From the NCBI RefSeq assembly GCF_004793885.1, contig NZ_SRYG01000004.1:1-64000 (forward strand): DNA of 64,000 nt. The letters are read 5' to 3'. Positions 24,331 through 32,963 of the stretch are shown here, piece after piece; position 1 is the first letter of the stretch, and each line of letters begins with the position of its first letter. A program made the translations under genes and the position numbers. The stretch is from Dubosiella muris (lineage in GTDB: Bacteria; Bacillota_I; Bacilli_A; Erysipelotrichales; Erysipelotrichaceae). Below the pieces are notes generated by a model. The model ran no database searches, was not told the origin of the DNA, and saw only the letters and a program-made list of their open reading frames with translations.

Positions 24331-27075
24331 TCATTCAAATTCAATCGTCTGGTCGAACGCGTCGATGACGCGCGGTTTGTGGGAAATCATCACCACGGCC
24401 GCGTCGATGGAGCGGATCGTCGCCAAAATGGCGGCTTCGCTCTCCTCGTCCAGCGCCGACGTGATTTCGTCAAACAAGTACACGTCGGCTTTTTTGAGCA
24501 GCGCTCTGGCGATCGCGATGCGTTGCAGCTGGCCTTCGGACACGTTTTGTTTTCCTAGGCCATCCAAATGCGTGTCGTAGCCGTCGGGCAGCCGGACAAT
24601 GAAATCGTGGATGTTCGCCTTTTGGGCGGCTTCAACCATGTCCTGTTCGCTTGCGTCAGGATTTCCCATGCGGATGTTTTCCCGGATGCTTCCCAAAAAC
24701 AGCGACGGAGTTTGCGGCACATACGCGACGCGAAGCCCTTCCTTGCGTCGCACCGCGCCTTTTTGAGGCGTGTACAGGCCGGAAAGAATTTTCAGGAAGG
24801 TCGACTTTCCGCCGCCGCTTGGTCCGGCGAACAGGAGTTTCTCTCCTTCGTGAAGCGTCAGGCTCCGATCCTGAATGACGTCTTTTTTTCCGTCGTATGT
24901 GTAAAAGACGTGGGACGCCTGGATGAGCGTGTCGGCCGGCAAGTCTTCGGGATTTCTTTTTGTCCCGCTTTCCGCCTTTTCATTCGAATACAGCCGGGTG
25001 TAGGACACGCTGGCGCGCGACAAGCCGGCAAGCAGGCGGGACAGCTCGTTGAACGGCCAGCTCAATTCCATCGACAGCGAAATGAAGCCGACGAACACGC
25101 CAATCGTGATGACGTGTCTGGCGATCAGATAGATGCCCGCGATCATCCACATCGCGTTGACGCAATAGCCGATGCCGACGCTGACGGAGTTCATCATTTC
25201 CTCTTTTTTCCGGTTAGCGATGGCGTGGCGGCGATACGTTTCCACGCGTTCGTCAAATCCTTCGGCCACGTGGTTTTCGGCGCGAAACGATTTGATCATC
25301 GGCACTTCGTCGAGTACGGACGAGGCGTAGTCGCGCACGCCGGCGTCGCTGGCCTGCTTGTTTTCCTGCGTCTTTTCAATGTGCTTTAAAAATAAGGCGG
25401 GCAAAAAACACGCGATGGACGAGGCGGCTAAAATGATCAGTGTGAAGACGACGGAGTTCAAAAAGCCGTACACGAGCGCGAGACTAAACTGGAACACGCC
25501 CAAAATCAACAAGGAAACCGTCCCGGGATACGTGTCGGCTTGCAGGATATGGGCCAGCCGGGCGATGTTGTCCGGATCGAGCGCGGAAAACGGCTCGTCC
25601 ATGACGACAAGGCGGGCGTTTGCGGCCATCGCCCGGGCGATGGCGAGGCGCTGCGCCTGCCCTTCGGAAAAGTCGTGGTCGACGCCGACGATCGTGTCGT
25701 ATTTTTTCGGCAGCGATTGAATGACGGTGTCCATGTTGACCCGGGCGCAAAGCGAATCGAGTTCTTTTTCATCGAGCGAACGGCCCAGGCAAAGGTTGTC
25801 CCGGATTGTCGTGTGCAGCAGGGATCGGCCCTGGGGCACGTACGCGACGGCCTGGCGCAAGGTGGGGCCTTCAAGATTGGCCAGGCGAATCGTGCCGGTA
25901 TCGGGCGCGTACAACGACAACACGAGTTTCATGAGCGTGCTCTTGCCGCTTCCGCTCGGGCCGACGATGTAGTTGATGGCTTTGGCGTCTAGCGTGGCGT
26001 CGAGGTTTTGAAACAGCGGTTGGGCGTTGGAATAGGAGAACGAAACGTGGTCGAGAACGAGCGTGTCGGGGCGTTTCAATGAAACGGTTTGTCCGCCTTG
26101 TTCCTGCGGCCAGTCCATGATTTCCTGGACGCGTTCGAGCGAGGCGCTTTGCATCGAAAGCCCGCCCAGCATGTTGGGCAGATCGGCGACGGAATACGCG
26201 ATCGTGCCGATGGTGACGTTCCAGATCCCGATGAGCGTGCCGATGGCAAGACTGCCTTGCGCGACGTAAAACACGCCAATGAGCAAGTTGAAAATTTCGA
26301 GCAGCCGCACACCCGCTTCGGTGAGCGACACCATCCTGCCCATCGCTTTCGCGTTGCGGACCGCGTTTTCATACTTTTTCGCAAACAGACGCTGATGTTT
26401 TTGGGAAAGCGGCTGGAACAGAGCGAACAACCGGGTGACGGCGTTATTGTCGTAAAGATTTTCAGCAAAACTTTTGATGCTCGACTCCGCTTCCTGCATG
26501 CGCGTAAAGGACGTGTGCACCTGCCTGGCGCACCGCTGGTTCACGAAGTAAAAAAACGGCACCCAAAGCAGCGTGAACAAGCCCATTTGAAGATTGTAGT
26601 AGAGGACGTAGCCCAATCCGAACACGATCGAAAGCGCGATTTGGATCGCGGGCAGCATATTGACGACGACCATTTGGGAAATCTGGTCGCAATCGTCGAA
26701 CAAGCGCGTGAGCAAATCCCCTTTCTCGTACCGTTCAAACGTCGAATACGGCGCTTTCAGCACCCGCTCCATCCCTCGTTTCCTGTTCGTTTGCGCGATG
26801 CTTTGCACGACCTTTTCCTGAAACACGCCAAACAAATACCCGGCAACCGCGTAGCCGCCGCTGGCCGCGCAAAACAACAGCGTGTAGCCGATAAACCTTG
26901 AATCCACAAAACCGCCGGTCACCATGTTGATGCCTGTTTGCACAAACATCGAAAACAAAATATTAAAAAACGCCAAATACATCATTGTGCCGATCAATAC
27001 GACGTATTGACCGATTGGCGCTCGTGAAAAATAGAGGATTTCCTTCCAACGGGACATCGCTCTCATACCATGCAC
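24331..27075 (-). CDS. Fused double ABC exporter with internal deletion
   Basis: A 914-residue membrane protein built from two exporter halves in one chain. Half 1: six membrane segments (about 20-310), Walker A GPSGSGKST (about 370), C-loop FSEGQ, Walker B VVMDEPFSALD (about 495). Directly after the D-loop the protein passes into a membrane segment (VSLLILGVFQFSLAL), so NBD1 lacks its H-loop and C-terminus. Half 2 has only four membrane segments, corresponding to TM3-TM6, then a complete NBD (Walker A GPSGGGKST, VSEGQ, LFDEITSALD, H-loop MISHKPR). About 250 residues appear lost relative to two full exporters. Same-strand neighbours are two YcxB-like genes. Confidence 0.8.
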   Translation of the reverse strand: MHGMRAMSRWKEILYFSRAPIGQYVVLIGTMMYLAFFNILFSMFVQTGINMVTGGFVDSRFIGYTLLFCAASGGYAVAGYLFGVFQEKVVQSIAQTNRKRGMERVLKAPYSTFERYEKGDLLTRLFDDCDQISQMVVVNMLPAIQIALSIVFGLGYVLYYNLQMGLFTLLWVPFFYFVNQRCARQVHTSFTRMQEAESSIKSFAENLYDNNAVTRLFALFQPLSQKHQRLFAKKYENAVRNAKAMGRMVSLTEAGVRLLEIFNLLIGVFYVAQGSLAIGTLIGIWNVTIGTIAYSVADLPNMLGGLSMQSASLERVQEIMDWPQEQGGQTVSLKRPDTLVLDHVSFSYSNAQPLFQNLDATLDAKAINYIVGPSGSGKSTLMKLVLSLYAPDTGTIRLANLEGPTLRQAVAYVPQGRSLLHTTIRDNLCLGRSLDEKELDSLCARVNMDTVIQSLPKKYDTIVGVDHDFSEGQAQRLAIARAMAANARLVVMDEPFSALDPDNIARLAHILQADTYPGTVSLLILGVFQFSLALVYGFLNSVVFTLIILAASSIACFLPALFLKHIEKTQENKQASDAGVRDYASSVLDEVPMIKSFRAENHVAEGFDERVETYRRHAIANRKKEEMMNSVSVGIGYCVNAMWMIAGIYLIARHVITIGVFVGFISLSMELSWPFNELSRLLAGLSRASVSYTRLYSNEKAESGTKRNPEDLPADTLIQASHVFYTYDGKKDVIQDRSLTLHEGEKLLFAGPSGGGKSTFLKILSGLYTPQKGAVRRKEGLRVAYVPQTPSLFLGSIRENIRMGNPDASEQDMVEAAQKANIHDFIVRLPDGYDTHLDGLGKQNVSEGQLQRIAIARALLKKADVYLFDEITSALDEESEAAILATIRSIDAAVVMISHKPRVIDAFDQTIEFE

Positions 27076-27496
27076 CTACCTTTCTGATTCCAACAAAAAA
27101 GTGATCCAAACACCGTCCTGTTCACACCAGAAAAGACTGGATGAAAAGCGTTTTCTTTATGAATTTCCGATTAATTATATACTTATATTTAAATATTCTG
27201 TTCATTTTTTATCTCCTTCTTTGATTCTACACGTAAAATATATCTCTATCAAATATTCATTGCTCCCAATATTCAATTTATGTAGTAAAAAGCAGAGTTA
27301 GAATATTAACTCCACTTTTGCCCCTCTTAGTAACTTTTACCGCCGCAATAGGATATAAATTTAAGAAGCATTCTATTTCAATCTTGGATTATTGATTCAT
27401 TCTGAAAATCTTTTTCTGATTACGCTAAATCAAAGCTTCTCTTCAGTACATCGCACTATTTTCAAGTCCATCCATCAAAATATCATCATTTGTTTA
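27076..27496. other. AT-rich intergenic stretch, no gene seen
   Basis: 421 bases, strongly A+T-rich compared with the ABC gene to its left. I see no convincing coding frame, RNA or repeat. The short + strand open frame at 27101-27301 has no ribosome site. It marks the left edge of the AT-rich island running to about 29270. Confidence 0.6.
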
Positions 27497-28198
27497 TCAT
27501 ACATTTTGAAAATCATCTATAAGAGAACCTCCTGAAATATTTTTCAGGTTTAAAATCTCCTTGATCTGGCTTTTCTCTTTTTCTTCCGATTCTGAAAGGG
27601 AATACGCAAATTTCGCAGTTTTTACAACCTCTTCTAAATCTGACACGGTGATTTCTTCGATTCTGCCCTCGTCGTCCATTTGAATCATATATTTGAATCC
27701 TTCCTCGTTCGAAGGTTGGATTTCATAGGTATTAGAACTTTCTTTACTTAATTCATATCCTTCTGCAAATACGATTGAATCCTCGTCTTCAACCACAGCC
27801 GGCGCGAGGATTCCTTCTAAAATCACTTTATCTGAAAGTGGGCCTCGATGATCAGTTTCATTAACGCCTTCCACAGCCAACATATCGCCAATCTTCCGAG
27901 CAAAAATCGACTTTTGTTTTGTTGGGCGATATTCGACCAATTCGACAATCGTTTTTTCCGCTTTGACTTCTTGATCCCCTTTTTTCACATAAACCCATGC
28001 CCCGTATTGCGTTTCTTCTTCCTTCCAGTTCAGCATCGTCGCCTGTGAGTTCAATCGCTTATCAGAAATTGTAATTACAAGTGAATCTACATCCGTGCTC
28101 TTGCTAATACATTTATCCAATTCCGAAATATCAAGCCGCGACTGACTTCCACATCCAACCAAAATCAGCGCAATCATTGCAATCAAAAAACTCTTCAT
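27497..28198 (-). CDS. Unknown lipoprotein, AT-rich member of a paralogous pair
   Basis: A 233-residue predicted lipoprotein: signal peptide MKSFLIAMIALILVGC with lipobox LVGC (Cys16), then an acidic soluble domain that should sit outside the membrane. I chose the ATG at 28198, after AAAGGGAG. No family recognised. It is clearly related to the interrupted gene at 30411-31100, sharing stretches such as KSIFARKIGDMLAVEGVNET and LEGILAPAVVED, but its codons are AT-rich while the other copy is GC-rich. It diverges from the HTH-TPR regulator at 28294. Confidence 0.75.
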   Translation of the reverse strand: MKSFLIAMIALILVGCGSQSRLDISELDKCISKSTDVDSLVITISDKRLNSQATMLNWKEEETQYGAWVYVKKGDQEVKAEKTIVELVEYRPTKQKSIFARKIGDMLAVEGVNETDHRGPLSDKVILEGILAPAVVEDEDSIVFAEGYELSKESSNTYEIQPSNEEGFKYMIQMDDEGRIEEITVSDLEEVVKTAKFAYSLSESEEKEKSQIKEILNLKNISGGSLIDDFQNV

Positions 28199-28293
28199 TT
28201 TTCTCCCTTTTGTTTGCATATTTTCCTCCTCTATATCACTAACTGGCTAAATTAAAAATTTAATTTTTCATAATATCTTTTCCTTTCTTTGTT

Positions 28294-29664
28294 ATGAATA
28301 TGATAGAATTTACGCAAAAGAAAGGGAATGGATTTCTTTCGAAATTCAAAATTTTTAAAATGAGGTTTTTTAAAGAAAATAAACAAGAAAAATACGACAA
28401 AGAACGCTTTTATGGCGCTTATATTCATGATTTAAGAAGATATTATGAGATTTCCCAAAAAGATTTAGCGAAAATGCTTCATGTTAGTGCTCCTGCCCTA
28501 TCAAAAATGGAGTCCGGACAACAAAATATGGATTATGGAACATTTCGACAATGTATCAACTACTTTAATAAAGTTGATCCTGATTATAATTTCAATGAAA
28601 AAATTTCGAAATTAGCTGAAGCAGAACAATTACTTGAGTTCTGCGTGCAAGAGTTTATTAACCTATCCTACTTTGATAAAACAGATAGAATTAAAAAATA
28701 TCTCGATAATCAGGATAACAAAAATTCTATAGCTTACTTTCACTACAAAATGATTGAATCATTTTATGAAATGTTTAATGGAAAAGGGACAATGGAACAA
28801 ATACGAGTAATATTAGAGATTAATTATTTTTTGAGTCCCGATTATTTAGCAGTTCTTTATGATTTATATGGAATTATAGAAGATACTAAAAACATTGAAA
28901 TCACTCAATATCAAATCAAATTACTTCAAAAATCTCGTGCACTCGCTCAACAATCTAATCAATCCGATCTACTCGGTTTAGTTGAATATCACTTGGCTTA
29001 CCGTTTTAATAATTGCCATAATTACTATTCTGCTTTAGAAATAATCGAACAGGCTGAAACAAATCTACAGAAATCAGGTTCCTATCGACGGCTTGTTACA
29101 GTGCAAATGAATAAAGCGAATCTCTACTTAAAGCTTAAAATTTATTCACGCGCCAATTTAATTTATTCAAATCTATTATCAAGAAAGGACCAAATTCAAA
29201 ATAATCTTGTAGAGACCTCTCTTTACGATAATATCGCCTGGTGTTTATTCATACAGGAGAAGGATGAACAAGCCCTTGCGTACGCGATGCAGGCGCTCTC
29301 TTTAGGAAGCACCTTCCCCGACATTTACATCGTCCTCGCCTTCTCCAACTATCGCCTGCACCAGTTTGATCTGGCAAGGCAATACGCGACCGAGTTTCTT
29401 GAAAAGAATTTTGAGGAAGAACGCGCCGTTCTGATTGGACTGTTTATGGAGCTCATGCTGGCTGTTTTGGATTAGGAACCGGACATCGCTTCTTTATCTT
29501 ATGAAATCACTGCCCTGCTTCCAGACTTCCGGGCGGTTGAACTGGAAATTCCGTTTTACTCTTTGTTGACCGACTACTATAAATCGCAAAACGATTTTTC
29601 CAGCGCTCTGGACGCGCAGGACAAGCTTGTTTCCTATTTGAAATTCGACTTTAATTTCCATTAA
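28294..29664 (+). pseudogene. XRE-type HTH regulator with TPR-like region, interrupted by in-frame TAG
   Basis: Residues about 44-90 form an XRE/Cro HTH (HDLRRYYEISQKDLAKMLHVS), followed by ~300 residues of helical TPR-like repeats, the layout of peptide-sensing RRNPP-type and related regulators. The frame stops at TAG (29473-29475, after residue 393) but continues in phase for 62 coherent codons (EPDIASLSYEI... to KFDFNFH) to TAA at 29662-29664, directly before a terminator. The amber codon thus probably truncates the last repeats. Codon composition is AT-rich up to about 29265 and GC-rich after, suggesting a mosaic gene. No good ribosome site marks the ATG at 28294, so the start is uncertain. 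Confidence 0.75.
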
Positions 29665-29691
29665 AAAAGCTGGTTTTGATTCCAGCTTTTT
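29665..29691. terminator. Bidirectional terminator
   Basis: AAAAGCTGG (29665-29673) pairs with CCAGCTTTT (29682-29690) around TTTTGATT. T and A tracts on both sides serve the regulator gene and the convergent gene ending at 29692. Confidence 0.85.
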
Positions 29692-30069
29692 CTACAAAAT
29701 CGGATCGTTTTTCTCCACTCGCAAAACCGAAGACGGCGCGTCCTTCGTCAGTTGTTCCATCAGTTTTTCGGCTTCCTTCCGGTCCGCAAAGTACGCTTCC
29801 GAATTGATTTGAACCGGCTTTTGGGACACATACACATGCTGCATCGAATCGTCATTTAAAACAATGCGCAATCCAACGTACAAGGCCGGGTTGCCCGCGA
29901 TAGGCATCAACATCGTCACCCCGCTCAACACCTGATGGGTGAACGGCTTCGTCTTGCCTTTGTATTTCGCGTCCTCGTTCAAAATCGTCACCTTTTTGAT
30001 CGCGTTCAAAGAATACGTCACACCTTCGAGTTCAAAAGAATCGTCATAAATTTTCATGTTTTCGCTCAT
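29692..30069 (-). CDS. Unknown 125-residue soluble protein
   Basis: Starts at 30069 (MSENMKIYDDSFELEG...), whose ATG overlaps the stop of the upstream membrane gene (ATGA) and follows GAGGAG. Beta-rich N-terminal two thirds with a VTYSLNAIKKVTIL opening and a Gly/Met-rich middle, ending in a charged helix (ADRKEAEKLMEQLTKD). The pattern suggests a small PH-like domain of the DUF6232 kind, but I cannot confirm it. Last gene of the leftward envelope operon. Confidence 0.6.
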   Translation of the reverse strand: MSENMKIYDDSFELEGVTYSLNAIKKVTILNEDAKYKGKTKPFTHQVLSGVTMLMPIAGNPALYVGLRIVLNDDSMQHVYVSQKPVQINSEAYFADRKEAEKLMEQLTKDAPSSVLRVEKNDPIL

Positions 30070-30377
30070 ACCATTCTCCTCTTCCATCTTCCATACAGGA
30101 AATACGCCCCGACCACCACGACTTGCGCCACATACGTAAACCATGCGATTTGGTAAAAAAACAAAGTCGCCACATCATACACAATCAATGAAACGATCAG
30201 TATATAAGGCGTGTAACGGGTCTTGTCGTATTTTCTCAACGCCGCGATTGCCAACACGAGCACCACGATATTCACCATCGGGTAGAGCGCCCGAAGCGTC
30301 GTCGAAACATCCATGCTCCCCCAATTACAAACCAAGACCATCAAAGCCCCCGCCACCAAAAATAAAACACTTGTCAT
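30066..30377 (-). CDS. Small membrane protein, three to four segments
   Basis: 103 residues, almost wholly hydrophobic: VLFLVAGALMVLVCNWG, MVNIVVLVLAIAAL, YILIVSLIVYDVATLFFYQIAW and YVAQVVVVGAYFLYG, ending in basic RWKRRMV. No family recognised. The ATG at 30377 has GAGAGG about ten bases upstream. Coupled to the next gene by ATGA. Part of the 29.7-33.4 kb operon. Confidence 0.65.
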   Translation of the reverse strand: MTSVLFLVAGALMVLVCNWGSMDVSTTLRALYPMVNIVVLVLAIAALRKYDKTRYTPYILIVSLIVYDVATLFFYQIAWFTYVAQVVVVGAYFLYGRWKRRMV

Positions 30378-30410
30378 GTCGCATTGACCTCTCTTTCCTT
30401 CTTCTCCATT

Positions 30411-31100
30411 TTAAAAATCATCCACAAGAGCGCCTTCCGAAAGATCTTCCTTGTTTAAGATTGCCTGGATCGGGTTTTTCTCTTTTTCTTCCGGTCCCGA
30501 AAGCGAATACGCGAATTTCGCGCTCTTTACGACCCCTTCCGGATCCGACACGGTGATTTCTTCGATCTTCCCCTCGTCGTCCATTTGAACCGTATATTTC
30601 CATCCTTCCGATTGGATTTCATACGTATCCGAACTTGTTTTGCTTAATTCACAGCCTTCCGCCAACGCGATCGAATCTTTGTCTTCCACCACGGCCGGCG
30701 CGAGGATGCCCTCCAGCATCGCTTTCTCGGGAAGAGGACCTCGATGATCGGTTTCATTGACGCCTTCCACCGCCAGCATGTCGCCAATCTTCCGGGCAAA
30801 AATCGACTTTTGTTCGGCTGGGCGATATTCAACCAGTTCGACAAACGTGTTTTCCGCCTTGACTTCCTGATCCCCCTTCTTCACAAACGTCCACGCTCCG
30901 TATTGCGTTTCGCCTTCCTTCCAGTTTAACAACGTGGAAAGCGGATTCGATTGTCCATCTTCCACCGTCACCACAAGCGCGTCGGCATCTGCGCTTTTTT
31001 GCATACACTCATCCAGTTCCGCAATATCGGCCGGCTACTGACTTCCACATCCTGCCAACCCCAGCGCGAGCAGCGCGATCAAAACTCTTTTTATGTCCAT
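30411..31100 (-). pseudogene. Lipoprotein gene interrupted by in-frame TAG (paralogue of 27497-28198)
   Basis: Begins at the ATG at 31100 after AGAAGGGAAG: MDIKRVLIALLALGLAGC, lipobox LAGC, then GSQ and TAG at 31035-31037 (codon 22). The frame continues for another 208 codons clearly homologous to the lipoprotein at 27497 (AVEGVNETDHRGPL, LEGILAPAVVED, VQMDDEGKIEEITVSD). At the same place the paralogue has TCG, so one C-to-A change made the stop. Any product from the internal ATG at 31004 would lack the signal peptide. The rest of the frame is intact, so the change looks recent. Confidence 0.85.
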
Positions 31101-31114
31101 CTTCCCTTCTCTTT

Positions 31115-32173
31115 CTACTTCGCCACCCACACATGGAACGCCGTTCCCGTCTTCGAATCGCACGGCATCGCAAAATCAATCGCGCCCGTGTTCAAATTGT
31201 AGGCAAGCAACCTTGTTTCTGATAAAATCAGCAGACGATCGGCGTCCAGACGATGAATATCCATGATCCGCTCCTCCTGCTCTTCCAGCTCGACAAACGA
31301 GCTCGTTCCCGTCGTTTGATCAAACAACGTGAAGCCAAACCGAAACATGTGAGTGATCGCCAGCCGGTTTTCCCCTACGTCGTACAAATCCAAGGGTCCG
31401 CTTTCCCTGATCGGAAAAAATTCGCCCGTTCCCTGACCGATATCGTATCGAAACATCGAACCTTCCATCACTTTTTGCCGCGTCGCCGGATCCGTCCAGC
31501 CCAGACAAACGCAATAAAACACATCGCCCTGACCAAGCGTATCACCAAACCAGTACGCTCCGTTTTCGAGCGCGCCCCGGTTTTCTATCGTCAGCTTTCC
31601 ATCCTGCACGCTTCCTTGCAGCAGGCGGTTTTGAAACACCCGGTTTCCAAACTCGTCCACGCTTTCCTGCAAATCCGAACCAGTCATGAAAAACGGATTG
31701 TCCGCCACTTGAAAATCGTTCACAAGGACAGAAGGTTCCAACTTCACATAGTCCGTTTCCTTCAGCTCGGGCGTAAACACCGCCACGCCATTCGTATACG
31801 CGAAATAGTTGTCGTTCGACGAACCGGCCGTCGTCCACGCGCCATGCTTCGTTTTTTGAAAACGAACTTTTCCTTCGTGGAAATCGACCGAAACCACCCG
31901 GCCCGCCTCGTCGAAAAACACGACATACCGCTCATGGAACTCTGCCCGGTGCACGAGTGGATTGACGCTTTTTTTCACAAGTTTCATTTCCGTTTGCGCG
32001 ACGGGCACCGGTTGTCCGTTATCCATTCGATACCCGGTCACGCCATCGTAGCCAAGGATGTAAAAATCCGCCCCATCCACAATATCAAACCGTTTTGTTC
32101 CTCCACAGTCCGCAAGCAGGAAGACAAGAAGGAGAGCGAGTCCGAAGCCGGTTCTCCTTCGTCGTTTTCTCAT
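31115..32173 (-). CDS. Unknown lipoprotein, possibly beta-propeller-like
   Basis: 352 residues. Signal peptide MRKRRRRTGFGLALLLVFLLADC with lipobox LADC (Cys23), then a beta-rich exported domain made of similar short units (GYDGVTGYRM, YVVFFDEAGRVVSVDF, YFAYTNGVAVF, LLAYNLNTGAIDF) that resemble blades of a propeller, though I do not identify a family. The start overlaps the stop of the thioredoxin-like gene (ATGA), so they are translated together. The interrupted lipoprotein gene follows after 14 bases. A role outside the membrane alongside a redox protein is likely, but the substrate is unknown. Confidence 0.7.
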   Translation of the reverse strand: MRKRRRRTGFGLALLLVFLLADCGGTKRFDIVDGADFYILGYDGVTGYRMDNGQPVPVAQTEMKLVKKSVNPLVHRAEFHERYVVFFDEAGRVVSVDFHEGKVRFQKTKHGAWTTAGSSNDNYFAYTNGVAVFTPELKETDYVKLEPSVLVNDFQVADNPFFMTGSDLQESVDEFGNRVFQNRLLQGSVQDGKLTIENRGALENGAYWFGDTLGQGDVFYCVCLGWTDPATRQKVMEGSMFRYDIGQGTGEFFPIRESGPLDLYDVGENRLAITHMFRFGFTLFDQTTGTSSFVELEEQEERIMDIHRLDADRLLILSETRLLAYNLNTGAIDFAMPCDSKTGTAFHVWVAK

Positions 32174-32592
32174 GTCTGATACCTTTTTACAAACCGCCGG
32201 ATGGACTCGGGACTCCGGTCCCAGTTCAGCCGAACCGACTCATCGTCTTTCGAAATATAAAGCAGCGTCGGGACCCGCTCGATCACATACGTCGCGGCGA
32301 TTTCCTCCTTCTCGGCTTTTGTCAACGCGCTCATATCGAGATAGAAAACGAGCAAACTCCGGTCTTTCTCAAGCACCTCGTCCAGTCCTTTATAGAAGCT
32401 GCCGCAATGCGGGCAGTCGTCTTTTGAAATCAAAAGAAACGAATCCGAAAGATCTTTTGTCTTCCACTGCGCGAATGTCAATTCCATGATTCCCGTTTGC
32501 TTTCCAAATGCGGCCCGACCGATAACGATGAGCACCAGCGCCCAGCCGCAAACCGCGAGCAAAACCGGGATTCCCTTCTTCCATCGCTCCAT
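32170..32592 (-). CDS. Membrane-anchored thioredoxin-like protein (CPHC)
   Basis: 140 residues: one N-terminal membrane segment (PVLLAVCGWALVLIVIGRAAF) then a thioredoxin-fold domain with the redox pair in DDCPHCGSFYKGL and the cis-Pro region in ERVPTLLYI. CPHC is the active-site type of oxidising DsbA-like or bacteriocin-accessory thioredoxins. The start at 32592 follows GGAGAGGG; an upstream in-frame ATG at 32622 lacks spacing. The domain should face the outside. Coupled by ATGA to the lipoprotein gene. It likely handles disulfides in its operon partners, several of which carry Cys. Confidence 0.75.
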   Translation of the reverse strand: MERWKKGIPVLLAVCGWALVLIVIGRAAFGKQTGIMELTFAQWKTKDLSDSFLLISKDDCPHCGSFYKGLDEVLEKDRSLLVFYLDMSALTKAEKEEIAATYVIERVPTLLYISKDDESVRLNWDRSPESIRRFVKRYQT

Positions 32593-32618
32593 TTTTCCCT
32601 CTCCTCTTTTTAAATTCC

Positions 32619-32963
32619 TCAAAGAACGACCGAAGACGTGTACAATTCCGCCGTATTCGAAATCTCGAACGGGACGCCGTTACATTCCTTTTGAACGGCT
32701 TTCTCCAGCTCTTCTTTTGTCAGCGTGTCCGTTCCGCCAACCGAATACAGCTGGGTGCCGTTTTTCATCCACTTGCCAAACTTGTTCAACGATTTCGACT
32801 GCGTCAGATCCGGCGCATTGTTCTTGTCCGGGAAAAACACGTACCACGTGTTTCTTGAACGTAGATCGCTGTTTTTGTTTTTGCGGTACTGTATGAGAAA
32901 GTACGCGCCGCAGGCGACAAACAGCCCGAAGATGACAACGCCTAAAACGATTGAGTTATTCAT
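32619..32963 (-). CDS. Small single-pass membrane protein, unknown
   Basis: 114 residues from the ATG at 32963 (after GAGGAAAAA). One membrane segment at residues 3-25 (SIVLGVVIFGLFVACGAYFL), then a soluble ~85-residue domain (NTWYVFFPDKNNAPDL...TKEELEKAVQKECNGVPFEI) with a single Cys. No family recognised. It overlaps the end of the upstream four-segment membrane protein by eight bases. Confidence 0.65.
   Translation of the reverse strand: MNNSIVLGVVIFGLFVACGAYFLIQYRKNKNSDLRSRNTWYVFFPDKNNAPDLTQSKSLNKFGKWMKNGTQLYSVGGTDTLTKEELEKAVQKECNGVPFEISNTAELYTSSVVL

Noticed and set aside
27150-27166. cre-like sequence upstream of the fused ABC gene
   Set aside because: The core ACGCTT is present, but at least three fixed positions of the cre consensus fail.
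27101-27301. 66-codon + strand open frame in the AT-rich gap
   Set aside because: No ribosome site, biased composition and no recognisable similarity; AT-rich DNA alone explains it.
28294-31100. General reassignment of TAG to a sense codon
   Set aside because: TAG is the natural stop of PTS IIB (2548), patatin (5722) and hom (20105), each followed by non-coding sequence or the next gene, so a standard code fits better.
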